Source: Bolinopsis microptera (taxonomy: Eukaryota; Ctenophora; Tentaculata; Lobata; Bolinopsidae). Taken from it: DNA of 64,000 bases. Below are positions 49,721-61,442 of this stretch, piece after piece. The translations under genes and the position numbers were made by a program. Position 1 is the stretch's first letter. Each line of letters begins with the position of its first letter. The notes under the pieces were generated by a model. The model did not search any database and was not told the DNA's origin. It was given only the letters and a program-made list of their open reading frames with translations. Location: the NCBI RefSeq assembly GCF_026151205.1, contig NC_087072.1, positions 16,135,669-16,199,668 on the forward strand. Reading direction: 5' to 3'.

Positions 49721-51331
49721 GGTGGTCTAATGGAAGCCAATTATAAAAATAAATTAAAAACTAAGCCACCAAAATATCATATTGCTACATATAAACTTAA
49801 AGTAAAAACAAACGAAACTGCAATAAATGCAGACACACTATTTCGAAAGAGCTCCAACGACAGCTGTATGACTAGAATGATCAAATGTAAACGATTATCC
49901 CTAGTAGGGCTTGAAACTGTGCGGCTCGAAGCACTAGCACCACCCAGCACTCTCTCCAATCAGCGCATTTAAGCGATACATTATATGCACTGCAAGGATT
50001 CCCCCTCAGGGTCTCCAAGCCGCCCCAGGCGCAGTCACTAATAGCAGTTATTTGTTAATTATATAGCATAGTTAAGGGACAAGGTGAGGGACTCTACTAA
50101 AAATAGAGAGGGCTGTGGGCAACCTCTTGTCAGATTTAAACACTACAGTGCTGGTGCTATAAAGTGCTCTTTATACCATAACGGGCCTGATTGTAGCGCA
50201 TGCTTATTATCCAGCTGCAGCCCCAACAAGCTTCAACAAGCTCCTTTGCTGATCATCTGAATGATCTGGGGCGGAGACTATGAGGGGCTTATACTGTTCA
50301 CTGCAGAGATCACAAAACCTCACCGCCCTGTGAAACTAGCACACTAATTATAGGAGTTGATTAGCGTCTGTGTGTGAAGGGACGCGGGACAGAGCAGAAC
50401 TCCGTTTAAATCGGGTCGCATTTCGGTGAAACAGTGGAGACTCTGGTTTTGATATTTTTATTATGATAATAGCTCTCCAACAGAGGTGTGCTGGTCTTTA
50501 TTCTCGGTTCTGGAATCAGACACGCCACATTTCACACGTGGTGCACATTTTGCACTTGCGGCAATATGTGTTTGTACGTGTCATGATGTTTACACGTGGT
50601 GTAATATATGTCCAATATGTTTTCTAACACCACAGAATTTTCCTGTAGCATAAAAAACGTGTGATTTATAATGATGACTAGTATAGGTAGTGTTGCTGTG
50701 CTGGAGGAATTTGAAGCAAAAAAATGTCAAGTCTTGGAAACAAAAGTGAATTAGGTTTATGACAGTTTTCAAATTAGATGGTCCTTTTTTCTTTGTAATC
50801 TAATTTTTACGATATTCACAGTCATGGGACAGTCATTGAATTGAAAGAATAAATATTAATTTATGAATTAAAGCTGCTGAACAAGAACTAAATTAAACCA
50901 ATATAAACTTTATATCAGTATCACACGTGAAGAGATCATTACACAAACAGAAGTAAAAAACACACAACGTAACTATTCTTACAGCACAATAATTGTTCCA
51001 ATGTTTCATTCTAGTACGATATACATTACTAGTTTTCACTAAAGAACCGCTAGGGGGTCGAGCAAAGTTCATAATATTGCACTTTTAAGTTTTAACCTTC
51101 CATGTGACCAAAATGACTTCGTAGCAGGTCTCTTCAAAGGAACCAAGTAATGCCAAAATCAGTCTCTCACTGCTCATTCAGGGAGGCACACAGAGATGGC
51201 GTCCCTCCCTGAGCTGGGTATTTTCAAATTTACCACAGATATCAAGCGGCTTAATGCTAATATACAGCTCAACTCAATGTCCTTAGTCAGTTAGTGGTAG
51301 TCCTTTCATCAAGACATTTTTTCTAAGTCTG
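49721..51331. other. Intergenic region between zinc-finger gene and GPCR
   Basis: No coding region is supported. It presumably holds the zinc-finger promoter (right after 49,720) and the 3' UTR of the GPCR (below 51,332). No repeats of note. Confidence 0.4.
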
Positions 51332-52609
51332 CTACTTGGCGACTCTGTTTTTGACAATGTTGCTCATATTATCTCCTTGATTATTTCGGATTCGGGGTGA
51401 GTCAATATTACTCCAGCTCTCACTTTTCAACTTGGTCAAATCGATAATTCCTCTGCTGTTCCATCCCCGCCTCTTAGAGCTGGGTATCTTGTCGACACTA
51501 ACCGAGGTTTCTTGACCCAGCTGATTGGAGATACCGCTCCTGTCGATAGTAGCCGTGCTATTACGACCATGCTCTTTTAAGGCCATAAATGTGCTGACAA
51601 TGCTGGATGTAGATTGAAGCTTTAAGATGCGGTTTTTCTTCTCCTCCTTGCTCCACCTCTTGAAGGCAGTCATTCTCATGTAGTATAGGACGGGGTTGAT
51701 GGCAGAATTGAGCACGATGAACACCACACAGGACACTGGCCATGCGTACCAGAACATCATCCTGTTCTTTAAGTACGGTCCAGGGTATGGTAGATGAGAA
51801 TGGATTCTAACATTCTCCATGGTGAGCATGATGCAGTACGGCATGTTGCAGAAGATGAAACAACCTGTGAAGATAGCTATTGTGATGGATGCCTCCTTCT
51901 TGTGGTTCTGAGCTCCTCTTATTGTCTCCTGACAAATAAGTCGAATGACTGAGACGATGAAGCTTATGAAGGTGACGATTGAAGGGACTGCAACAAGGAG
52001 AACCAACATGAAGGTGACTCGTCCCAGTGATTCTGGCTCAGGCTGGAGGAGACAGAATGGTCCCACGGAAAGGTAGATAAACCTTCCTTTGTAGATTGCT
52101 CCTGTTATCTCGACTACTAGCAGCATTATTGCATAGATCCCTAGACTCAACAGTGCCCGGAATTTGTTGACTTTGTAGAATGGTAGTACGATGGCAACAG
52201 TCCTTGATACACTCAGCAGCATGACCGTGAAAATGGTGAATTTCTGTAAGAAAAAGAAAGCAATATTCCAAAAACCACAAAAAATTAGATTATTGAAAAT
52301 TCCTGGGACACGACCCCTAAAAAATGCTATTGTGGTCGGGTAATGCCAGAAACTAATCACAAAATCACAAATACAGCTTATACTATACAATATAGCAGAC
52401 AAGTCCTTCCTTCCAGTGGAGTGGAAGTATCTTAAAGCTAGAATGTTTCCAGGGGTACCAATAAGTCCAAACAGGAGGAGGAGAACTCCGAGCAGTTTGT
52501 CTGCCGCGGGTCCACCTGATAAGTCCATCTCGTCCATTTTAACGTGGGGGTTGTACTTCTGCGTTCCGTTCATTCTAGTCCTGTTCAACTTTCTTTTAGT
52601 GAGACACAT
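51332..52609 (-). CDS. Rhodopsin-family (class A) GPCR, intronless
   Basis: A 425-residue seven-helix receptor of the plasma membrane; ligand unknown. TM1 carries GTPGN (Asn55, position 1.50), TM2 Asp82 (2.50). Cys111 and Cys186 can form the TM3-ECL2 disulfide. The DRY position reads SRT (Arg136 kept, Asp replaced by Ser). TM6 reads FIFCNMPYC around Pro257, lacking the usual CWxP. TM7 has NPVLY (305-309). A long Ser/Thr- and basic-rich tail follows. The GTPGN-ALRYF TM1 pattern and single-exon structure fit lineage-expanded orphan receptors of invertebrates such as cnidarians. An alternative start is Met13 or Met25, because the first 12 residues are basic and poorly receptor-like. Confidence 0.9.
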   Translation of the reverse strand: MCLTKRKLNRTRMNGTQKYNPHVKMDEMDLSGGPAADKLLGVLLLLFGLIGTPGNILALRYFHSTGRKDLSAILYSISCICDFVISFWHYPTTIAFFRGRVPGIFNNLIFCGFWNIAFFFLQKFTIFTVMLLSVSRTVAIVLPFYKVNKFRALLSLGIYAIMLLVVEITGAIYKGRFIYLSVGPFCLLQPEPESLGRVTFMLVLLVAVPSIVTFISFIVSVIRLICQETIRGAQNHKKEASITIAIFTGCFIFCNMPYCIMLTMENVRIHSHLPYPGPYLKNRMMFWYAWPVSCVVFIVLNSAINPVLYYMRMTAFKRWSKEEKKNRILKLQSTSSIVSTFMALKEHGRNSTATIDRSGISNQLGQETSVSVDKIPSSKRRGWNSRGIIDLTKLKSESWSNIDSPRIRNNQGDNMSNIVKNRVAK

Positions 52610-53890
52610 TTAACAATTAAAAGAAACAGTTCGAAGTTTACATTATTTAAAAGTGATGGGGAGTATTTTCAACTTTAAAACGGCTAAAAATCGGAGCCAG
52701 GAAGTAGTAACATTCTAGAAAGGCATCTATGATTTCATGCACCTTGACATTTAACTTCTTCGCTGAATATATTTAGAACAACGATCAGTGATGAGATTGT
52801 AGTGATGAGATACATGTTCAGATTTCTTACAGCTAAAGAACTGGAAGTGGGAGGAGTAATAGTTTCAAAAACTAGAAGGCAACATCCCTAAATTATTGGT
52901 ATGTTAACGAATAAGAATAACGATCAGTGTGGCTTGTTCAATACGTTACAAAGCTTCACGTAAGGAAGTAAGACATGTCACATGTTACCAGCCAGTTGTT
53001 AGTTACTCCCAGGCCACATGAAAGTGCGGCCGGGTTTCTAGATGATTATGCTAGTGTAATTTTAACAAAATAGCTATGTGTAAAACTGATTCTATAGAGG
53101 GGGGAAGGGGTGAAAATTAGCCAACAATTGATTACGTGAACGACCTCTTATCAGAAATTAATCGAAAGTTAATATCCTACCAGTACCACCTTTTAAAAGC
53201 GTGTAAACTCAATAATGTCATTATCATCTAAAATTATAAACTTGCAAAAGTTTTATGTGATCTTTGAGGTTTCTAACTTATGATGATGCTACGGAAAATT
53301 TTGTTCAACCAAACAAACAGTACAAACGCTCGAAACTTAACTGATCGAAAAGTCGAAAAAAAAGGAATACGTTGAACTGTATTCCGTAAAATGTACTAGA
53401 ATAATAAGAATATCCGAGGTGGTGGATGGTCTGACTCTATAATGCTTCCCATTCACAGCACAAAGTTCTTTATTAACTCACTTAATATCACACAAACAAC
53501 AATAGAGCAGAGCTAGGACTTGGCAGATATAACAATTGCATGAAAATATTGAACCTAGAGTAGAAAAATGGGGTCGGAAAATAAAACACTGTTGTGATGA
53601 ACAATATAATATATACCGTAAACATTAAATAACATGTTAAAGTAGCATGATATTTGTTTATTTATACTTTTATATAGTTCCTGGCTTAGTGAGTTGGAAC
53701 ATGCTGGTAAACCTATGCTATTGTGAGTTAGTTCCGCACCTGCAACACATGTAAGTGCTAAATACATGCGCTAACCATGGCTAACCTCATTGACTTGTCT
53801 CACAAAGTCACAATTCCTTTTTAGACTCACCTGTCTTCAAGATTCAGCTCTTTTATAAATTACTTACTTTATTACTGCTGTCTCACAAGT
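52610..53890. other. Intergenic region upstream of the GPCR
   Basis: No gene or structured repeat is seen; short open frames have no recognisable content. Confidence 0.4.
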
Positions 53891-53891
53891 C

Positions 53892-54068
53892 ATTATTAGG
53901 GCTCGCTCCAACGTATATTCAAGACATGTTTCGGTACACTTATCATGGTCACACATTAAAACCTTATTATGGTTCCATCGTTTAACTCTAAGTTTGATGA
54001 GCGAAGCTTCTCAGTGGTGGCTCCAGAGATCTACAACCGTCTGCCTACTACGGTAGTAGGCAGACGGT
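53892..54068 (+). pseudogene. LINE ORF2 C-terminal fragment ending in a palindrome
   Basis: GLAPTYIQDMF at the start and, after a frameshift, FSVVAPEIYNRLP match the C-terminal region common to many LINE ORF2 proteins (GLAP-YI ... AP-LWN-LP). The fragment runs into a 16-bp-arm palindrome (ACCGTCTGCCTACTAC, 54,036-54,051, and its complement 54,053-54,068, one-base spacer). A foldback repeat begins just afterwards. Confidence 0.65.
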
Positions 54069-54095
54069 AATACTACCATCACATCAGCTGAATCA

Positions 54096-55112
54096 GGGGG
54101 GACAATGGGTATTTTTTCGTGAAACTTGATTTCGAGATAGCAGTTGACCAACAAACTAAGACCAGTGACCGAACTTTTGAGGGGGTCCCAGACCCGAACC
54201 GCCCAACGGTACCCGCGGGGCAGCCACGCTCATATTTGGTCCAAATTAGGCCCACTTTAGCAAAATACCCTGAACATGCCCAAAACCCAGGTTGAAGGTG
54301 CACTACTTGTAGCTAGTGGTCTCCTGAACTCGTATATGAAATTTCGTCAAGATTGAACAAAAAATGACTGAGTTATGAGCCAAAAACCATATGCCCATAT
54401 TTGGGCATACGCATCAAATTTGGTAGATTTCGTCCCATAAATTGGTCAAATATCCATATTTTTGAATGAGACTTACTTTATATGAAAGGTAAGCCTAAAC
54501 TACATATTCTCTGTAAGTTATAGCTTTATATCTATTTAAATGTGGATACTAAGACGAAAATACCCCAAAAAATGAACAAAATTGCCCGTATCTTCGTTCG
54601 CGCTATTCGCGGAATTGATTTCATTAATTTGGAAATAACTCAATCAGTTTTCAAAATTTTTGCATGAAATTTTCGGAATAGACTCTAAATCGCATTTCCA
54701 CCTTATTCTAGGAAGCCGATTTTTGATTTAGGCCTCCAAAAAAATTTGGCGGCCAAATTCTGAATTTTGCCAGGCAAATTTTGAAATTTGGCAGCCAAAT
54801 TTTTTTGGAGGCCTAAATCAAAAATCGGCTTCCTAGAATAAGATGGAAATGCGATTTAGAGTCGATTCCGAAAATTTCATGCAAAAATTTTGAAAACTGA
54901 TTGAGTTATTTCCAAATTAATGAGTTTAGGCTTACCTTTCATATAAAGTAAGTCTCATTCAAAAATATGGATATTTGACCAATTTATGGGACGAAATCTA
55001 CCAAATTTGATGCGTATGCCCAAATATGGGCATATGGTTTTTGGCTCATAACTCAGTCATTTTTTGTTCAATCTTGACGAAATTTCATATACGAGTTCAG
55101 GAGACCACGGGG
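54096..55112. mobile_element. Foldback element copy, same family as 60.5 kb
   Basis: The left part (GGGGGGACAATGGGTATTTT onward) matches the element at 60,534. Outer arms (about 54,317-54,497 and 54,925-55,109) and inner arms (about 54,622-54,760 and 54,790-54,925) are inverted copies; about 125 bp of the left arm lacks a partner on the right. The right end stops at GAGACCAC without the G-rich terminus, and no TTAA is present on the left, so the copy is incomplete or rearranged. Confidence 0.8.
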
Positions 55113-55994
55113 TATGAGAGGTTATGGAGACTGGGCGGTAGTTAGCAGCCGGTCCCCTTTCTTGGACGCAGGTGTGATGTACTGTGTTTTCATGCCAGAT
55201 AGTATCATGGCTCCGCTATCAAATAAGTCTTTCCAAAGTAGATATAACGTTCCACAATAAAATACACTAAAACCTTAATCTGTCAATAAGCTTTGCAAAT
55301 GTTTTATGTTATTGAGTCTCTATGAACGATCTTATCTCCAACATAATGCTTTCCCCTCCGTAAATATAAGCCACTTTATACTTAGATATTGTGTAGAAAT
55401 TACAAGCTTTTGTAGACCCTTTCCCCTGAGGCTGGTTCATTTAATATGTAATGTTATGTGGTTAATAAGGCGAGAAGTGTTAATTAATTAAGGGTGATAT
55501 TACTTTACGAAACGAAAACGTGAAAAAGTATTCAATACCCCGCCATTATGCGACACGAATATTGTATGATATATAACTAAATAATTTACAAAATTCGGTC
55601 AGGTGCCCATGTCTGAGCGACATACAAACATTAATTAGTCCTGCTAAGCAACAATGCAATGTACCAGGTGTGATTAATAGTCGCATTTAACGTAAAATTG
55701 TTATAAATCACCAAACATAACCTTGTCCTTAGCCAAAAACATAAAATAGACAAGATTTATCCTTTTATCATGGCATAAATAGTTAAACTATAAGGTATTT
55801 ACCCAGTTTGAAATGGACTATAAACGATCAGAGCATGCCCCAGTGAGTCCCAGCCAGACCAGTACCCATTAGCCTGGTTTCGGATGTCTCATGAGATAGC
55901 GGTAGTTCCTACATGATGTCTACATGACCAAGTACATACCTCTCAATCAACACCCTGTGCCTCTTAAAAACGGGAGAAAATTGTGTTTTTCTCA

Positions 55995-56243
55995 ATGATG
56001 TCCTGAAGATAGCTCTAATATAAGTAAAAACCCGGTTTTAGCTGCAATGATGTCCTGAAGATAGCTCTCAGTAAAAACCCGGTTTTAGCTGCAATGATGT
56101 CCTGAAGATAGCTCCAAGTAAAAACCCGGTTTCAGCTTCAATATCGATGATGTCCTGTAGATAGCTCTTAGTAAATACCCGGTTTTAGCTGCAATGATGT
56201 CCTGAAGATAGCTCTAAGTAAAAACCCGGTTTTAGCTGCAATT
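55995..56243 (+). repeat. Minisatellite, five units of about 46-54 bp
   Basis: Units begin ATGATGTCCTG at 55,995, 56,046, 56,093, 56,147 and 56,192 and contain AAGATAGCTCTAAGTAAAAA followed by CCCGGTTTTAGCTGCA. Two units have small insertions. Confidence 0.9.
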
Positions 56244-58079
56244 AAACGATGACTATAAGTTATAACGTGAAATACTTTCCTACAATACTCGACTCAAACG
56301 CATGACTTGAAAAGAGATGAAAACTATTCAATATCGATTGATTCTTGATAAGAATAGCGTACAACTCATTGATGTGTTTCAAATGATGGAATATTCGAGA
56401 TGCACCCATACTGTTTGCACTTGGTACTATTGTCTAATGTCTAATTGTCCATAAACGTTTGCCTGCCCCTTATTATTTATCCAATCAAGACGATAGGTTT
56501 TATGTGACACTCCTAGTGCACGGTTTCACCAGGATAATGACTAAAGCGTTTATCCACTTTCTTTAGAGCCTTCCAAATTGTTTAAGTTATTGTTTAAGTT
56601 ATTGTTTAAGTTATTAACCTGTTTATGTTCGAATTATCATAAATTCACATAACGTATCAATATGGGATAGTGAATATCAATATCAGTGGTCACTGGTCGA
56701 AACAATTGAAATATTGTAATTAAACATAATTTAAGGAAAAAGAGATTCTAGAGAAGAGAGATTCTTTCGAAAGAAATATAAATTGTGACAGAGTGGCACA
56801 ATTATAACGATAATGGTATTAAAGAGTGGAAACTGCACCATACAACTTTAGGGCAGACGTTTGTCACACGAATCTCACAGTTGATAGGTGAAAATTCTGT
56901 TTTTCCTTCACTAGCGAGCTCAACAAATGAAACAAGCAGTTCTCAATCTCACAGTATTCGTGAATCAAGGGTTGTCGTGTGTCCACTATCCGTAACATTT
57001 TAGTGGTAGCACCACTATATTCAGTGCATACTGTGAACATAGTACTATTAACTTATTAACTATTAACTATATTATATTGATATCGATTATCGATCCAAAT
57101 AACTAAATATCGTAGCACAGCTTTACCGGGGTTTTACAGAACCCTAAATGTTTTATAAATACCCTTGCAGGTATAATACACGTATTTACACTCAGCTCTT
57201 AGTCTTGAGTTGAATCAATATCAGATTGGGGCTGCGATTATAAAATACAATAATTTTTTCCGGTCTCTGATTGAAAAAATGTGTAATGTGATACGTGTAG
57301 ATCATACAATATATTGTGCAATATATAGTGCGCAACTGTTATCTTACTATATATAAAGCGAGACGATATATATATATATATCTGTGCCATTTTACTGACA
57401 CCACGGCATCAACTTTAACGCGACTTTCCGCAAAAACCGTAAAAGATATACAACTGAAACTTTTTTGACTGGGTCAAATGCTTTTATGCTTTTCAAATCA
57501 GCATGAAAAAATAAAAAATTGGCCAAGGAATAAGAGTTTTAGAGCCCAAAATTTGGACCCGCAAGTGGTGTCAAAAACGCGAATTAAATAGGTAATAATT
57601 ATTTTAGTCTCTTGAGTCTTGACACCATTTTAGGATTATACGGGTTCCTGCTAGTTTGTTATAATGCCCTCAGGGACGTTATATGTGATAATGTGTCATG
57701 AGGGTGAAAAGTGATAACGCTAAATTTTTCTCAGGGAGCATTATCAAAACAGGTATAGGAACAGCGAGAGACCACTTTCATTTCTCGGGCCGCGCAAACC
57801 CCCTCACTACGTTCGGGTATTATCTGTATCATGCGCGGCCCTCAGAGCGCGAGAGCATTATTGCGTTATGATTAACTTCCCGCACTGCTCATCAATAGTC
57901 ACATGGATCTGAGAATATTCCCGTAGACACGTCTTCCGCCCGAAGTTTGAGACCTGGAACGGCTCAAGGGACCCCTCAGAAACAAATTTGGCTTGGGTAA
58001 ACTTTCTGAATATGGGGCAGTTTTGTGCAATTGAACACGCCCTTTTTTGGTGCTTTCGCGATATCTAAACCCACATATT

Positions 58080-58560
58080 TCCACTTCTGATTAAGATTGG
58101 AGAAAGGAGATCAACTTGGGTATGAAAATGGTCAGAATCATCACATTTAGGAGGGTAGAACATGGTTTCAAAGTCTTCACACTTAAGGTTGATGAGTTAT
58201 ATGACCACACCCTTTTGCGGTCTCGCGAGTAACAATTATCACACTTATTTCAGGATATCTCAGCTTCTAATTGGAGCTAACTGCTCATCTTGGGCATTAA
58301 AATGGTCAGAATCATCACATTGACTGGGGTAGAGTATGGTTTTAAAGTCTACAGACTTCAGGTTGTTGAGTTGTTAGGTCAAACCCTATTTTTACGCTCT
58401 CGCAAGTCGCAATTAATGTACTTATCACAACATATCTCAGCTTCTGATGGGAGCTAAGCGCTCAATTTGGGCATTCAAATTGTCAGAATCATCACATGGA
58501 GTGGGGTAGAGTATGGTTGTAAAGTCTACAGACTTCAGGTTGTTAAGTTATTTGGTAATA
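58080..58560 (+). repeat. Degenerate tandem repeat, about 180-bp period
   Basis: Blocks CTTCTGATTAAGATTGG (58,085), CTTCTAATTGGAGCTA (58,266) and CTTCTGATGGGAGCTA (58,442) head three units that share GTCAGAATCATCACAT, TAGAGTATGG and GACTTCAGGTTG. Similarity is partial, so the array is old. Confidence 0.75.
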
Positions 58561-58857
58561 ACTCATACCCCATTTTTACGCTTGTATACAAGCACCATAT
58601 ACATTGTACAGTGTACAAGCACTAACTATTGGCAAACAATAAGTACGAACATAAAACTTATAGAGAAAGTTCTGACTAAGCACTTACCTATGGGTAAGAT
58701 AATACACGTTCAGCCATTACGCTTATACTTTATATTGTGAATGTGATCTAAGCCCATACACTGCACTATTAAGGACAATGGAGTTGAAAGGATATGAATA
58801 CGGATAGGTAGCGATGCTAAGAGTATGTTAATCTCAATATATCACCTATATAACAGG

Positions 58858-59067
58858 ATGCCCCGACCATTGGTAAAAGTTTTACTTGCAGCCCATATTG
58901 GCACAGGATGTGACACTCCGTCAAGAATAGGTACCAAATTTGCGTCATTGAATGCTATTCCTGAAATGTACCTTGAAGGCTTTGATAAAGAAGAACTTGA
59001 TGAAGCACAGGTCAAGAAATGCAAGGAATACTTGGTGAAAGTTTTCAAAGATATTATACATACTTAG
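58858..59067 (+). CDS. Short repeat-associated ORF fragment (GCDTPSRIGTK)
   Basis: An open stretch reads LLAAHIGTGCDTPSRIGTKF followed by SLNAIPEMYLEGFDKEELDE. The GCDT-S-IGTK pattern occurs in repetitive, probably transposon-derived proteins of marine invertebrates (my recollection of the family, not a search). The open frame starts within the domain and ends at a TAG, so this is likely a 3' exon or fragment rather than a full gene. No upstream partner was found. Confidence 0.35.
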   Translation: MPRPLVKVLLAAHIGTGCDTPSRIGTKFASLNAIPEMYLEGFDKEELDEAQVKKCKEYLVKVFKDIIHT

Positions 59068-60529
59068 TGTTGTCACTTTTTTACACTAGACACTTCCCTT
59101 TTTTACACTACACTTCCCCAAATTATCTTCTCAAAATCTTCTTTTTTCCTAACATTTTCCCATCAGTCTTCACATAGTACATTTCCAAAGGCAAAACAGG
59201 GGTAAAACATATCTTTGGTGAGAAAGAAATGTCACTTTTTTACACTTGTTTAGGCTTTTTTAAGCTATTTTACATTAAACTTTTGCCTTTTTTATGTATG
59301 GTGTAAAAAAGTGTGGAGAACCCCCCCCCCTGTCATGTCCTGTGGTGTTCTTGCTATTAATATTACACCACTGTCGAATGTCGATGGTTTGCGTATTTTG
59401 ATTGGATTACAGCTATACTAAGATCACCGCTGATGTCCGATTCAATCTGACAACACTACAGTCCTTCAACCTTTATCAATAAATAACGTGTCATAATATT
59501 GAATCAAGATACGTAAATATATCCACCACGTGACATGACCATATTTGGTGATCACGTGCTCTGATATAGAGTACAGAACAATTAAATCACGGAGAAGTTT
59601 TGTCGTCAATAGTACACAACAAGCTCCAACAACACCACGTGATATACTTGCTAGATGACTGCATAATAAAACACATTTTACACAGGTGCACACCAGAGCT
59701 TGTCGTACTTTCTGTCGTAGTGTGTTTTAATCACTTTATTAGTCTGTAAAGAGTATATTTTGATCTCTAACATGAGGATACCCAGCTGGTGGTTACTTTT
59801 CGTGGTAATGTTTAGTGTTCTGCATGTTATTGTAACGTATCTTTCGATTGTCAGTATTAACATGCTTAAAATGTACCAGCTTTGCAGGTTGTTTGGCATT
59901 AACTTTCCAATAGGTGTGCAATTTGAATTCGAGTTGTAATTTGTGGATTTTGTTCTTCTATTAACTTTTCTTAAACTTGGAGTTCAGTCACGAGTCGTTT
60001 GTCATTGAAAACAAAATGTTCAATATGAGCCAACAGATATATGTACTATGTAGCCGGTAGATGTGATCTAGCTGAAGATGACAGCTCAGTCCTTTCAGGT
60101 CCTGATTTGCAGTTGTTCCAGTTATGATGTTTGTCGGACTACTGCTTATCTCAGACATTAGTTAGTAAATTTATTTTAATAATCATTCAGTTACCACCGG
60201 AGTTTGCTTATTACATTCATTACAAATCGATCGTAGTTCAAAAGTTCGCAATGCTGATTTGATTATTTCGTTTGAAAAATTATCTTCAGGAATATTGAAT
60301 TGTGGAAGCTTGGAATAAGAAGTGCCATTAACACTGATTAACTTCAACAAACAAATTGTTGTGTTGAACATGAGGAAGTGTACTTATTCACCTATTTTCA
60401 GTTGTCCAGACAGATTTGAGTGTTGTGGAGAAGACGGGATACACTGCTGTGTTATTGATAACACCCTCAAGTAGTGAGTTTTACAACTTCTTTACGTGGG
60501 GGAGTCATTGAATTTAGTGTTTGTGACAC
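59068..60529. other. Non-coding AT-rich sequence
   Basis: It has TTTTTTACACT-type low complexity at 59,080-59,300 and nothing else identifiable. Confidence 0.4.
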
Positions 60530-60533
60530 TTAA

Positions 60534-61438
60534 GGGGGGGGGGGGGGGGGGGGCAATGTGTATTTTTTTGTGAAACTTGAATTCGAGATAGCAGTTGGCC
60601 AACAAACTAGGACCAGTGACCAAACGGTGCGCGCAGGGCAGCCACGCCCATATTTGGTCCAAATTAGGCCCAATTTAGCCAAATACCCTGAACATGCCCA
60701 AAATCCAGGTTTATGGTGCTCTACTTGTAGCTAGTGGTCTCCTAAACTCGTATATGAAATTTCATCAAGATTGGACAAAAAATGACTGAGTTATGAGCCA
60801 AAAACCATATGCCCATATTTGGGCATATGCACCAAATTTGGCAGATTTCGTCCCATAAATTGGTCAAATATCAATATTTTTGGATGAGACTAACTTTATA
60901 TGAAAGGTAGGCCTAATCTACATATTCTCTGTAAATTATAGCTTTATATCTGTTTAAATGTGGATATACTAATATCTTAATATAAGGCGAAAATACCCCA
61001 AAAATGAACAAAATTGCCCGTATCTTCGTTCGCGATATTCGCGGAACTGATTTCATCAATTTGGAAAATAACTCAATCAGTTTTCAAAATTTTTGCATGA
61101 AATTTTCGGAATCGACTCTAAATCGCATTTCGACCTTATTCTAGCAAGCCGATTTTTAATTTAGGCCTCCAAAATAATTTGGCGGCCTAATTCTGAATTT
61201 TGCAGTGCAAATTTTGGAATTTGGCCGCCAAATTTTTACGAGCACCATAAACCAGGGTTTTGGGCATGTTCAGGGTATTTGGCTAAATTGGGCCTAATTT
61301 TGACCAAATATGGGCGTGGCTGCCCCGCGGGCACCGTTTGGCGGTTAGGGTCCGGGACCCCCTCAAAAGTTTGGGCACTGATCCTTGTTTGTTGGTCAAA
61401 AAATACCCATTGGCTGCCCCCCCCCCCCCCCCCCCCCC
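60534..61438. mobile_element. TTAA-flanked foldback element with G/C homopolymer ends
   Basis: It is flanked by TTAA at 60,530-60,533 and 61,439-61,442. It starts with about 20 G and ends with about 22 C. Subterminal inverted sequence (CAATGTGTATTTTT on the left, AAAAAATACCCATTG on the right, plus matching CCAAATTAGGCCCAATTTAG blocks) continues inward. It is clearly related to 54,096-55,112. No coding capacity. Probably mobilised by a piggyBac-type transposase, judged by the TTAA duplication. Confidence 0.85.
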
Positions 61439-61442
61439 TTAA

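Larger units (their letters stand above)
55113..58820. other. Gene-poor stretch with short tandem repeats
   Basis: No convincing gene. It contains the 46-54-bp and ~180-bp arrays listed separately, a triple ATTGTTTAAGTT repeat at 56,579-56,611, a TA run near 57,367, and GC-rich inverted blocks (GGGCCGCGCAAAC / ATGCGCGGCCC, 57,788 and 57,831) that look like mobile-element debris. Confidence 0.45.

Noticed and set aside
55995..56243. CRISPR-like direct repeats
   Set aside because: Units are contiguous, of variable length and without unique spacers, in an animal genome; this is a minisatellite.
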